NCBI GenBank assembly: GCA_963678675.1
Contig: OY783200.1
Location: 8,692,501 to 8,756,500 of the forward strand
Direction: 5' to 3'
Source of the DNA: Xiphydria camelus
Taxonomy: Eukaryota > Arthropoda > Insecta > Hymenoptera > Xiphydriidae
DNA length: 64,000 nucleotides
In this document: positions 22,373 through 33,683 of the stretch, one piece after another
How positions within the stretch are numbered: position 1 is the stretch's first letter
How the letters are laid out: each line of letters opens with the position of its first letter
Notes under the pieces: model-generated
What the model was told of the DNA's origin: nothing
Seen by the model: only the letters and a program-made list of their open reading frames with translations
Databases searched by the model: none
Translations under genes and position numbers: made by a program

Positions 22373-23549
22373 TGTGGAGGATAGTCGCTCGTGGCGTGGC
22401 GATCGTTATCGTGTCGCGTCTGTAGTCAGACTTAACTTAAAATCCCTATTTCCGGAAATTACTAGATCTGTGGCGGCGCATTTAAACGCTTTGTATTAAC
22501 GTTTAATCATCATTGTTCATTAGGAAGTAAGGTATAGATGAAACGTAGTAGAGAGAAAGAACGAGAACGTCGGGGACTGCGTGATAAGCTAAATAAGTCG
22601 CGGGTCACAGTGGTTTCTATTCGCGAGATTATAAACGCCTTTATTGAATGATAGACAGGGGATCTAAGCCGCAAGCCACTGCGATCTCCGTTTATAAATA
22701 TAGTATTTCCTTTCGTGAACCGAAGACTGCGATCTCCGTTTATAAATATGGTATTTCCTTTCACGAACCGATAGGCCATAGTTTAGCTAGCGAGAACAGG
22801 TCCCCTTTCTTCGAGTCACGTAGGTGTGCGCGGATAAGTTTCCGTCATCGATTGCGTAAGACCGAGCGCGGTAGATCCATGGGGGTCGACGCGTTCTTTC
22901 TTCGCACGTGGACGCGTGGTGCGTGGATTACATCATCGTGCGTAGAGGGAGAAAGTGGGAGTGGAGTCCTTGACTTCGCCTAGAGCCGAGTATTAGATTG
23001 GTTCCCCACCGTTGCCGAAAGGCGGGGACTTAGGATTTAAAAGGGTGCACTGCCGCTCGCGGGGCACTCAGATAAAGATTTATAACGCGACTTTATATTC
23101 GAAAGTGTGTCAAAATATATTCGATTGGTGATCACCTCATTTCAAGAAAGAGTAGTTTTCTTTCTACCTAAATAAAACTCTCCAGTTCCTGATCCGGCTT
23201 CTTTCAAGCAGAGTGGGTTAGCACTCCACGGGCACGGACCTGCCCCTTGGAATTGGACAAAGAAGACCAGCCCGGCACGCAACAATCGGGACGCCACAAT
23301 CCGTGCGGGACTCCTGCGCATTTCCGCCGCGCAATGGCGGAGTGGGGATGGCGCCGGTCGCGCCGGTCGCGCCGGTGGACATGCGAGTAGCACGCATCGC
23401 CAGTAGTGAGCGAGTTTGAGAGCGATGTTGTAGGCGGGTTTGCTCTATCGCTGCGGTTTCTTCTTTCCCTTCTCGTCGTTAGGGATTCGAGCGGTGTAGA
23501 GTGAGGCTTGGGTTCGCCATGAGTGAAACAAGGAGCCTTAAGTCCCACA
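22373..23549 (+). repeat. candidate LTR of a second retrotransposon family
   Basis: Runs from TGTGGAGGATAG to AAGTCCCACA and is followed at once by TTGGTGACTCCGACGTGATAG, the kind of TGG-starting primer-binding site found after insect LTRs. Internal promoter-like AT stretch near 23080. Most of it is repeated inverted at 10440-11420. No gag or pol follows, so this is a truncated element. Boundaries are inferred. Confidence 0.5.
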
Positions 23550-24730
23550 TTGGTGACTCCGACGTGATAGTTTCAACGATGCGGCGAGAGAACGCGGGAC
23601 TCCGGAGAAGGAAGATTCTCCGCTGTCTGACCAAGCGGCCATGGCTCAAGGAGAAACACGTGGGACGTTTGAGAAGCTTCTCCGCCGTTCGAACAGGCCG
23701 CGACATTCAGCTAGCAACGCGGAAGGCGTTCGAGAATTTTCTCCGCCGTTCAACCAAGCAGTCATTGTTTTCGTATAAAGAGCCACGTAAGAACGTCCGT
23801 CATTTCAGACGCCTAAACGCCGTCCAGCCAAGCAACAGTTGTCTTTGAACAAAGGACCACGTGGGAACGTCCACTATTTTGGGACGCCCAAACGTCGTCC
23901 AGCTGAGCAGCTGTAGTCCTTGAACAAAGTGCCACGTATGAACGTCCACTATTTCGGACCTCGGAGAAGGAAGATTCTCTGTTGTCTGACCAAGCAGCCA
24001 TGGCTCAATGAGAAACACGTGAGGCGTCTGAGAAGCTTCTCCGCCGTTCGAACTGGCTGCCACATTTAGCGAGCAACGCGGAAAGCGTTCGAGAGGTTTC
24101 TCCGCCGTTCAGCTAAGCCGAAAACCGTAAATCTAGTTAGAAACAAAGCAAAAGACAGAGACTTAATAGTTGCATTGTCTTCGAACAAAGGGCCATGGAG
24201 AAGGAAGATTCTCCGCTGTCGGACCAAGCGACCATGGCTCAATGAGAAACACGTGGTGCGTCTGAGAAGCTTCACCATTCGAACTGGCTGCCACGTTCAG
24301 CGAGCAACGCGGAAGGCATTCGAAAACTTTTTCCGCCAAGCAGTCACTGTCTTCGAACAAAGGGCCACGTTGGGGATTCGAGTGGTGTAGAGAGAAGTTT
24401 GCATTCGCCATGAGTCAGACAAGGAGTTTTAAGCCCTACATTGGTGACTCCAACGTGATAGTTTTGCCAATGCGGGAAGAGCATGCGAGACCCCGGAGAA
24501 GGAAGATTCTTTGCTGTTTGACCAAGTGGCCATGGCTCAATGAGAAACACGTGAGGCGTCTGAGAAGCTTCTTCGCCATTTGAACAGGCTGCCACATTCA
24601 GCGAGCAATGCGGAAGGCGTTTGAGAGGTTTCTCCGCTGTTCAGCCAAGCAGCCACTGTCTTCGAACAAAGGTCCACGTAGGAACGTCCACTATTTCGAA
24701 CGTTCAATCGCCGCCCAGCCCACGTGCACA
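23485..24730. repeat. irregular tandem array
   Basis: Blocks containing GAGAAGGAAGATTCTCCGCT, CCAAGCGGCCATGGCTCAA and GAGAAACACGTG recur at about 23606, 23965, 24197 and 24496. A longer unit (GGGATTCGAGCGGTGTAGAG... through the TTGGTGACTCC word) recurs at about 23485 and 24373, 890 bp apart. Short ORFs on both strands are by-products of the repetition. Confidence 0.8.
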
Positions 24731-25600
24731 ACCTTGCACGATCGACGAGCTGAATCCAGCATCGACGTCATAAGCTTTGGGAAATAATTGTGCGAAGCCA
24801 TCGTCACCGGCGCCTTTTCACTGCTGCGGGCCCCTTTGTCATCAACATCTTTCTACTATCAACCATACGTAAGTTTTTGATCAGTTCTAATTCATTGTAA
24901 ACCGAGCAACCGACTCTCCCGAAAATTCCGGTAAGAAAATTTATGCAGGAACTTGCATGATCATCCAAAAAAATTCTTGTAGAGAATTGGTACAGGAAGA
25001 TACAGGATTATGCATGAACTATTCGTACAAGGGCTTGCAGGATATATGAAATTTGCAAGCTTCCTACAAGTGTGACACATTAAGGAGTTTAGATCGAAAA
25101 GTCAAAATGATGGAAAGAATCTGAAAAAATTATGAAATAATTATGGAATTGTTGTAATGACTGTAATTTTTTCAGATTTTTTGTGTGTACCGTTTTCGAG
25201 AAAAAAAAAATATTTAAATTTCTTTTCTAACCTCATATGAACTTCATGCTACATAAAATACCTTACCAATGCTAAAGTTATTCAACATTTAGTTAAAATA
25301 TACTAAAATGTATGATTTCATCAAATTTTGATTAATTATTGTTAATATAAAAAACAGCGGAAGCAAAGTTTTAGACCTAATATAGTCCATTTATTGAAAT
25401 ATATTTAAGGTTTGCAGCCTGATCTTGCGAATCGCGATATTAAAATGTTAATAAGTACACGTACCGTTTAAGAATTTAAAAATCATTCCAGATTAGTTCC
25501 TTCAGTAAAGACTTCATCCATCTTTTTTTTTCTTAATTTATCTAAAAAACTATTTCATCATCAAGAGACACGGCAGTGTCTCGCGGCATGTTCGTTCGTT
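24731..25600. other. AT-rich sequence, no gene seen
   Basis: No coding or structural feature beyond low-complexity A/T runs. Confidence 0.4.
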
Positions 25601-25604
25601 CGCG

Positions 25605-25735
25605 CTCAGGGACCCCTTTCTCGAGTCACTCGCAAGAGAAACGTATACGCTTCTTAGCGAATAGACCAATCCGTAACCCCATCACAACGGAATACTTGAT
25701 CCTGATTGGTCTATTCGCTAAGAAGCGTATTAGTC
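25605..25735. repeat. hairpin element with the conserved loop
   Basis: Arms CGCTTCTTAGCGAATAGACC and complement around CCGTAACCCCATCACAACGG / AATACTTGATCCTGATTGG. Lies at the outer edge of the left arm of the long inverted repeat below. Confidence 0.75.
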
Positions 25736-26417
25736 CAGTAAACGAAGCTCTGAAATACGACTTTTTGAGAACCAGCCTGCGTTTTGGTTTAACGTTGTCA
25801 TTTGACCTTATAAAGCTCTGGGTGAAGTATCGCGGTTTTTCCTCCACGGGTTATGGTTGAAAAACAATAACAAATACCATAAAAATGGGTTATTCGAGAA
25901 TAACTCGAAAACTAAGCGAGATATCGAAAAAAATTTAAATCCAAAATTGTAGAGCTTAAAATTCTCTATAAAAAAGGTTCACACACTTTACCCCCACTCC
26001 CTACGGTTCACCCTCTAGAGCCGCGCGAACGTTGGGGGGAAAAAAAAATCGTAAAACATAGAAAATTTAACATTTTCGAATGCTTCTTTTTTTAAATTGC
26101 TTAAGAAGTTCTCTACTTTTTAAATAAAATTATATTTTTTTTCTTCATGCAATTGTTTAAAAACTGTCAAGTAAATAAACGATATCTCTCGATATATTGA
26201 ATTAATGTTTCTTCTTTGTGTTCCATAATTTTGTTAGTTAAATTCCCTACATATTACACTCGGATCATTTTTTTGTAATTGGCGTAATTTTTGAAATATC
26301 TGCGTTTTAAAAAATTGCTTTTTCAACTACTTGGTGCGTCCGGAGAACCGCTGGTGCTACATATATAGTCTATGTCTCTGCGCCATTCACACTTCCCCCT
26401 TCTTCTTTCCCCCCCAT
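25731..26417. repeat. left arm of a long inverted repeat (partner 29837-30510)
   Basis: About 685 bp, nearly identical to the complement of 29837-30510. Shared blocks include TCCAGTAAACGAAGCTCTGA, the GTTCACCCTCTAGAGCCGCG block and GTGCGTCCGGAGAACCGCTG. No long ORF. Confidence 0.88.
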
Positions 26418-26811
26418 GGATGGTGGATACTCCACTCGAGTCCGTTCCCTCCTGGGCCTCGCTCTCCTCCGTTTAAACTTCTCTAACCTCGACCGCTTTC
26501 GCACAGCAAAATATATTATGCACCACCATATTAACTATATTATAAAAAAAAGTATCGGATTGTTTCGCTCATAAATAAAGTAAAATAACAAGTTTGAATT
26601 TTTCAATGATTGTTATTTAACATATTAAAAATACCACCGCCGCCGTTTTTTTATTATAGATTCAAGCATGATTAAACTATGACATAATTTTAACGAGTTA
26701 ATTGGTGTGGTTGAACAAGTCGAAATAAATTAATGAAAATGAAACAACTTTGCTTCCGCCGTTTTTCTAATGTAATAGATAGCGGAAAACAGTGGACGCA
26801 AAGTTGTACAC

Positions 26812-26948
26812 CTAATAATTGAAGAGGTAAGTGGATGAAGGGGTTATGTAGCAAAAAGTTGGTTCAGAGATATTTGAGTTTGTAGGTCGCTTTACCAGAA
26901 GTTACATTCGGACATAACTCTTTCATCCACTTACCTCTTCAATAATTG
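26812..26948. repeat. MITE with AATAATTGAAGAGGTAAGTG ends
   Basis: The left end AATAATTGAAGAGGTAAGTGGATGAA is repeated inverted at 26920-26948. About 137 bp, non-coding. Confidence 0.8.
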
Positions 26949-28315
26949 TACTCGTTTCCACACCACCATGAGGTATAGTAAACGGCGCGTTTTTTTAATT
27001 GTGGTTTCCCCAGTAGGCCTATTCCACAACTGTCGATCTAGTGTGCAAAAATGTGCTATAGAGTAAGATCCCAGAGCCCCCAGGCCTACATACGTCATTT
27101 TAGCAAAGCTAACATTTTATTATTCATGCGCACAAGTGCGAGTGAGAGCATGAGATGGCATTGTAAGACAGCTTCATGAAATTTAGGTTGTTTATTTGTG
27201 TTAATGGAATATTATAATAATTATTCAATAAAACTTTAATGCCTAATTATAACAATAATTTCAATGCAATACATTTGGCAAAATAAAAGTTCAAGAATTC
27301 CATGTTTCATTAAATTTCGGTTTTAAATGTAAATGTAATGAAAATACACAGTACAAAATTGTGGGTCAAATTTAACATATGTATAAATAATAAACATATG
27401 TTAATAATTTAATATATAATTTAACATATGTATATAGTGTGTTGAAAAGAGCTATACAGATGTATGATAAAAGTAATACCAAGCTGTGTTAAAATTCTCG
27501 GCGATTAAACTATGAATTTTTACAGATTTATATTTTATTGTGTTTAATTTACACGTGAAAACGAAAGAATTGTTTAATTTAAATTTTAACACGCAATTTT
27601 TGTATGCAAGGGCGAACATTTTATACTGTGTATATTTATGAAAACTAATATTTTTCAATTACAATAAATTCAAATAAATAATTATTTACTGATCTTTTGT
27701 TCTTATATCTATCAAAGATACATGAATTAAAATGTAAAAAAGTATTAGTAAAAAATATCACGTATAATTATTAATGATCATATCATCGACTCTTAATCTT
27801 CGTCGACACGGATCCGTGACAAGTATATTTTAATTGATTTTTCGGAAGATGTGAGAAACTCGATAAGTTTATGTACGATGTGCGATAAGATCTTCTTAGA
27901 GATGCTATAACAGAGCTGGGCAGTTCGGAACTCTGTATGTTTATTTCCAACCTTTCCTTATCGACTCCGCTCCGGCAGGCGCTCGACCGATAGGTATGAA
28001 ACGTCAGCGTTTAGGCCAAACTGTATGTAAAAAAAACTATAAAGGATGCAAAGAAAATCTTTATTTTAATAGGCAACAAATAAAATATTCGAACTCTTAG
28101 ATTAAAATAATAAAAACAGGAAAACATTTGTATTGCGCCTACTGCAGGATTAGCAGCTGGAACTTGAGGTTGTCCTTATGTAGTTGACAAAACTGCTCCT
28201 GTAACAAAATACCAATGTCTTGAGTTTTCGAAAATGCGACAATGGTCACTTTTAGAACTCACCAACATACTGAATTTTACTACACAAATAAAAATGAAAA
28301 TAAATGTAATCTTAC

Positions 28316-28478
28316 CTGTTTCATTGTCGTTATCATCTGCCCCATCACTACTTGACCCATCACTACTTGAGTCATCGTCAAGTTCAAAATTGTAGCTGTC
28401 GTCACTGGAATATTCTTCATTGTCGCTCGATTCTTCCAAGATTCTTATATTACCCAGTTTTTCTTTATCTTTACGCAT
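28316..28478 (-). CDS. possible first exon of an acidic protein, fragment
   Basis: From ATG at 28478 the frame reads MRKDKEKLGNIRILEESSDN, then a Ser/Asp/Glu-rich stretch, and ends at a good donor (GAAACAG|GTAAGA). Such acidic N-terminal exons occur in piggyBac-like and other transposase genes, but no following exon is recognisable here. Could be a chance ORF. Confidence 0.25.
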
Positions 28479-29836
28479 CAATTTCCGTGTCTTATATATA
28501 ATATATTATATATGCCAGTATTTCACTTGTAATAGAATGGCTCAATTTTTTAATATGATGTTCTGTAAAGGCAACAGTTAGTATTCCTGAGTGAAATATG
28601 CTAAAACATCTTCTAAATATATACATAAAAAGATAATTACAGTGCTATTTACTAAAAAAAAGAAAGTCGAGTTTGACAGCCCACTTTTGCAAGAGGAGTC
28701 TCTGAGACTCCACATCGGTGTTTATGAAACAAAAAAGGTACATCACCGGTTACGGGTTAAAAAAAGCATGCTCTTTTAACGGCTACACTTGCTCGATATG
28801 AGCATGCTACTTTTAAGCATGCTTTTAAATAAGCATGCTTAAAGCAAGCACTCGGATACACATGCTAGTTCCTCTAACAGGCTGTCCCAGTGCAGTGGAA
28901 AAGATGGAACACCAATTGGCTATCCGTACAGAAGTGAAAAAAAATAACTGTATTACTTGCAATTCAATGCATACGAAATCTTCTATTGAAAGAGAAAAAA
29001 AAGGAGGAATAGGAATATTCATCAGTTTCAATTGTTGAGATAGAGTAAAGAACTTCCTGCGTTTCACTCTTAAAATATACTTTTAAGAAAAAAAAACAGT
29101 ATTAAAACGAGTTTTGAAAAAAGTATATTTATTTTACAGTTTGAAGATATTAATTTTCATGAAACTCGTACAATCAAATAGGTCGGTTTTGAACGTGTAA
29201 AATAAAGTGATAAAAACTTTTTATGAGAAAAATGTATATTTTATTACCATGGGGTCCACTGGACCCCGTGTGACCACTACGAATTAATAAATTATTAATA
29301 AATTGTCTGTCGCATATTCGCCCAAATGCTCTTCGCATTTGGGCCGTAGACCGGTGTGAGGGAGAAATTCGACACTCCTCGGGCCCTTTGAGCCATAAAT
29401 TAGATCCGGGAAAGTTCCTCATTGCCGCGGGGTCGAAGAGCGACCAGTACGTTCGAAAACCCCCGAGCGACCGGAACAGCTCGCAAATAAAGTTAATGCA
29501 TTGTTTGTTTTCCCTTACAAATTGGTATAATTTTATTCATCCTAAACCCACCACGCAAGATTAATTTGGCGCGTAGTCCGTCGCGCAAAGACGGAACATT
29601 GTTTATTAGAATAGGTATTGCGGGAAACGACTTATTTCGATCCGTCCGTTAATTAACCTTTTCCGGAAAAGGTGTGCGACGGAACACAGACTCTAGTCTT
29701 TATGACTGTCCCGTCGTTTGACGGAAAGGATCGGAAGCGTTGAACCCCGTCCGCGACGGTCCCTGCCACATGTGGTCCCTGCCGGGCCGTGTTAAGTGGG
29801 CGGTAAGGCTCGGTGTGGCACGGATCCGTGCCATTC

Positions 29837-30510
29837 ATGGGGGGAAAGAAGGGTGAACGGCGCAGACATAGACTATATGTGTAGCACCAGCGGTTCTCCG
29901 GACGCACCAAGTAGTTGAAAAAGCAATTTTTTAAAACGCAGATATTTAAAAAATTACGCCAATTACAAAAAAATGACCCGAGTGTAATATGTAGGGAATT
30001 TAACTAACAAAATTATGGAACACAAAGAAGAAACATTAATTCAATATATCGAGAGATATCATTTATTTACTTGACAGTTTTTAAACAATTGCATGAAGAA
30101 AAAAAATATAATTTTATTTAAAAAGTAGAGAACTTCTTAAGCAATTTAAAAAAAGAAGCATTCGAAAATGTTAAATTTTCTATGTTTTACGATTTTTTTT
30201 TCCCCCCAACGTTCGCGCGGCTCTAGAGGGTGAACCGTGGGGAGTGGGGGTAAACTGTGTGAATCTTTTTTATAGAGAATTTTAAGCTCTACAATTTTGG
30301 ATTTAAATTTTTTTCGATATCTCGCTTAGTTTTCGAGTTATTCTCGAATAACCCATTTTTATGGTATTTGTTATTGTTTTTCAACCATAACCCGTGGAGG
30401 AAAAACCGCGATACTTCACCCAGAGCTTTATAAGGTCAAATGACAACGTTAAACCAAAACGCAGGCTGGTTCTCAAAAAGTCGTATTTCAGAGCTTCGTT
30501 TACTGGACTA
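29837..30510. repeat. right arm of a long inverted repeat (partner 25731-26417)
   Basis: Inverted, almost identical copy of 25731-26417. The outer edge continues into TATACGCAACTTTGTGAGAG, the arm word of the hairpin family, so each arm seems to have ended in half of such a hairpin. Confidence 0.88.
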
Positions 30511-30545
30511 TATACGCAACTTTGTGAGAGGTTCGAGAAAGGGGC

Positions 30546-30583
<38 letters not shown>

Positions 30584-31326
30584 CGCGCGCGCGCGTGTTT
30601 GTATTTTTTTTAAAAATAAGCTTAGAAATTTTTTAAAATTTCTTCTATCAGCAGAATTCTGCTTTCCTCTCCAGTATCTATAACAAAAAAATATCAAACC
30701 TAATTAATAAACTAGGTAAATTAATAAATTAGTGAGAAAATGACAAATTACATACCGTCGGTTCCGCGCGCGCAAGTTGCGACCGCCACGCGGTCGCCTG
30801 TCCGCCGGTTCGTTCAGCTCACCTGCAAAAAAACAAAAGCAATGAATAAAATTGTATACATTGATTTTATAATAAAAAAATGAAATATTAAGGAAAATAG
30901 AAATTCACCTCCTGCCTGTGGTGGCTCACGTGCAGGCTCTCTTTCTGGAATGTATAATAATAAAATTATATAAATACGTATTATTATAATAAATAATATA
31001 AAAAGGAAATGATGAAGATTTTACTTACCTTGGTTAGCACTCGCTTGATGTCCTTGGACGCCTGGAGCAGGATGGTCTGCTTGCGGGGCGGGTTGGGCAA
31101 CATTTTGCTGCTGCAGTTGTTGAAACTGAGCAGCCAGTTGCTCCAACCGCGCCCTGGAAGCTGCCGCATCCTGCTCAGCGCGTGCCAGGGCTTGCCGCAA
31201 AAATGTTACCTCATTGTCAGGAGGTTGGTGAGCCTGACGCTGATTTTCATTAAAACTATGCTCCGCAACCTCCTCTCCAGTTTCAATGCTTGCCAAAAGC
31301 TCCTCTTCAATGTCCATAGCCTGCAT
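30500..31326 (-). CDS. Small five-exon coiled-coil protein, copy 1 (unknown function)
   Basis: Exons on the - strand: 31326-31029 (ATG 31317), 30944-30909, 30822-30756 and 30677-30500. All introns are GT-AG and the coding sum from 31317 is 570 nt (189 aa). A further upstream exon ending ATGAAT|GTAAGT near 31430 may supply an earlier ATG. The protein starts MDIEEELLASIETGEEV, then a heptad-like, Ala/Gln/Glu-rich segment (RAEQDAAASRARLEQLAAQ) likely to be coiled coil, a basic segment (RRPRGGRNLRARNR) and RYWRGKQ. Copy 2 (61122-62637) stops after LSLF. Here the frame runs on into the microsatellite at 30549 and adds Arg-Ala and Thr-His dipeptides. Exon sizes and sites are conserved between copies, which supports a real gene, probably transposon-borne. 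Confidence 0.65.
30549..30597. repeat. (GT)n(GC)n microsatellite
   Basis: Alternating purine-pyrimidine run of about 49 bp, GT repeats followed by GC repeats. Such runs can adopt left-handed DNA. It is read as codons in copy 1 of the coiled-coil gene. Confidence 0.95.
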
Positions 31327-31781
31327 TAAAATTACAATTAATTGTAGAGAAACAAATAATTTCACACGATTTATTACTAATTATATAACTAATAATATAC
31401 AAATATTGTATGATTTTTATCTACTTACATTCATTATGTCAGCCGACGTGTTGTCTGTCACGTTTGAAAACAATTGAACATCGAATTTTGCAACTAGAGC
31501 GCACTCAATGATCGGTAAAAATTTTTTTCAGCCTAAATGACTGATTTGAAAATTATGAATGATAAATAATATCATTAATATGTAATGATTTTATAATTAA
31601 TGTTTCGATAATTTATATTTTCCCCAGAACAATTCGTTCGTGAAAGGATTTCCATAAATACCGCTATTAATGGGCTAGGCAAGTAACTCTAGTGGCGCGG
31701 ATAAGCGGCCAAAGTGCGCAACTTTTGGAGGAGCCATACCGCGTGTACCTACTCCATTTATTTCAGCTTGTCCTGTCAATC

Positions 31782-33530
31782 ATGTTCTCTAAAACTTCTG
31801 TAAAAAATAGTGAAAGAAAAGGAAATCGGAATTGTTGTGTTGTGAACTGCCGTGGCAAAAGTGACACAAATTTGAACATACATTTTTATTCATTTCCAAG
31901 TCGTCCTTGGGAGCAAAAGCGAAAACAACAATGGATAACAGCAGTACGTCGAGTTACGTATGTAACCACTTATTAACATAGAAATTAATTAAATTTTTTA
32001 AATCAATTTATTTAAATTGTTTTGAATTTTAAAAACAAATTTATTTTAGTCCAGAGGGCAAGCCATGGAATCCCACTAAAAACTCTCGGATTTGCAGTCT
32101 TCATTTCCGTGGAGGCGAAAAATCAAATAATCCTTCAAATGAAGTTTTTAACCCCACAATATTTCCTTCCGCTTATAAAAAAGGGGCAAAAAGTATGACC
32201 TCAGAGAGGACAATAAGATTGCGAAGACGACAAGAAAAAATGGAAGATGTTAATAAGTGTGTCTCGGTAGATAATTATTGTGGTACGTAATGTATTATAA
32301 ATTTATCATAATTAAACTATTCACATAGGAATAATAATTACAATATTTTGAAATATTGTAGGAGATTCATTAACTTCTATGAATGTGACATCAAAGAAGG
32401 ACGAACAACATTTCCAATGTAGGGAAATTTCTACTCAAACTAATCCAATTTTTGACGAAGAAACAGTTTCAAGAGATGATGAAATATCAACTTTGTACTG
32501 TTGGCAGAGTAATTTAAATAATGAAGCGTCAACTCAAACGTCAATCATTATAAGAACAAAATTAAAACAGAAATTAATTGCTCCGACTCCTAAACAGAGA
32601 GTAACGATTCGAGTAGGCCCAGATTGTCCATCAACAATAGGATTTCTAGGATACGAAGATATGAAGAACGATCAACTTATGAAACAATTGACAGGAATTT
32701 CATTAAATTTTTTTCATGTATTACTTGAATTTATTCAGCCGGGAGCTTATGGTCAATCAACTTATTATAGGACTCTCGATGCGCCAAATAGATTATTACT
32801 TTTTCTGATGAAAATGAAATTGGGCTTGAGTTTTGCAGCAACTGGTTGCATTTTAAAAGTCTCCAAGACAACTGCATCGACAATTTTTTATGAAATATTA
32901 ACGACTCTTTTCGAAAAAATAAAAACTTGGGTATTTTGGCCTTCACGTGAAGCAATAAAGGAAACAATGCCAACGGTTTTTAAAAAGTATCCAAATTGCA
33001 GAGCTATAATTGACTGTACAGAACTTCGTTGTGATACTCCTCCAACTCTGGAACAAAGATGCTTAATGTACTCATCGTATAAATCTGATTTCACAGTGAA
33101 ATATCTTATAGCTATCACACCATCAGGTATGATTAGTTTCATTTCTAAAGGCTACGGTGGTCGCTCCACCGATGGATTCATCGTTAATGACTCTGGATTT
33201 ATAAACCTAGTAGAGCCGGGTGATCAAATCATGGCGGATAAAGGTTTCCCACAAATAAAAACATCTCTTTTAGAGCGACAGTGCATTTCAATTATACCAC
33301 CAGTGGCATTAAATCCACAATTCACAGCGAAGGAAGTTCAGGAAGGATACTCAATAGCATCAGTTCGAGTTCACGTAGAGAGAGCCATTCAGAGAGTTAG
33401 AGTTTTCCAAATTTTACGGCATATTAATATTGAACTACTAAATTATATAGATAAAATAATGTATATCGCCTGTGTACTAGCAAATAACAAAGAACCTCTA
33501 ATTCGAACTGAAGATCAAAGTCGGGAATAA
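31782..33530 (+). CDS. THAP-domain DDE transposase of the ISL2EU element
   Basis: Three exons: 31782-31957, 32050-32282, 32362-33530, joined at GT-AG introns. The total is 1578 nt (525 aa), in frame throughout. The N-terminal THAP zinc finger reads CCVVNCRGKS, HFYSFPSRPWEQ, WITAVRR, then across the intron PEGKPWNPTKNSRICSLHF: the C-x4-C, conserved Trp and C-x2-H pattern are visible. The C-terminal DDE_Tnp_4 domain has Asp in AIIDCTELRC, Asp in IMADKGFP and Glu in VHVERAIQRVR. It should bind the element's ends and catalyse cut-and-paste transposition in the nucleus. No stop or frameshift. Confidence 0.93.
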
Positions 33531-33683
33531 TATCCAGGAATGTTATTAATAATTTTAAATTGTCATTTATATTTTTATAAAATTTATAAATTTACAAAAC
33601 GAATAATAAATCTTAGATATAAGTAATAATTACAACTATTCATGTAGTATACTCGCAATTAATAAGTATTATTTTAACATTGA

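Larger units (their letters stand above)
26418..29836. other. 3.4-kb interior between the long inverted repeats
   Basis: Mostly AT-rich, without a recognisable transposase. It holds a MITE (26812-26948), a possible short acidic exon on the - strand (28316-28478), a small GCATGC-rich palindrome near 28795-28850 and a GC-richer tract (29250-29830) with no recognised protein. Confidence 0.5.

Noticed and set aside
23501..24595. Several short ORFs on both strands with recurring phrases
   Set aside because: Products of the tandem array; the phrases repeat because the DNA repeats, and the frames are short and inconsistent.
23485..24730. Possible CRISPR-like array
   Set aside because: Units are long, irregular (230-360 bp spacing) and in eukaryotic retrotransposon context; no short regular repeats with unique spacers.
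29174..29422. 82-codon - strand ORF in a GC-richer tract
   Set aside because: No domain, splice support or conserved copy; kept only as part of the interior between inverted repeats.
30394..30636. 80-codon + strand ORF ending in dipeptide repeats
   Set aside because: Crosses the inverted-repeat arm and the microsatellite; the spliced - strand gene explains the coding signal better.
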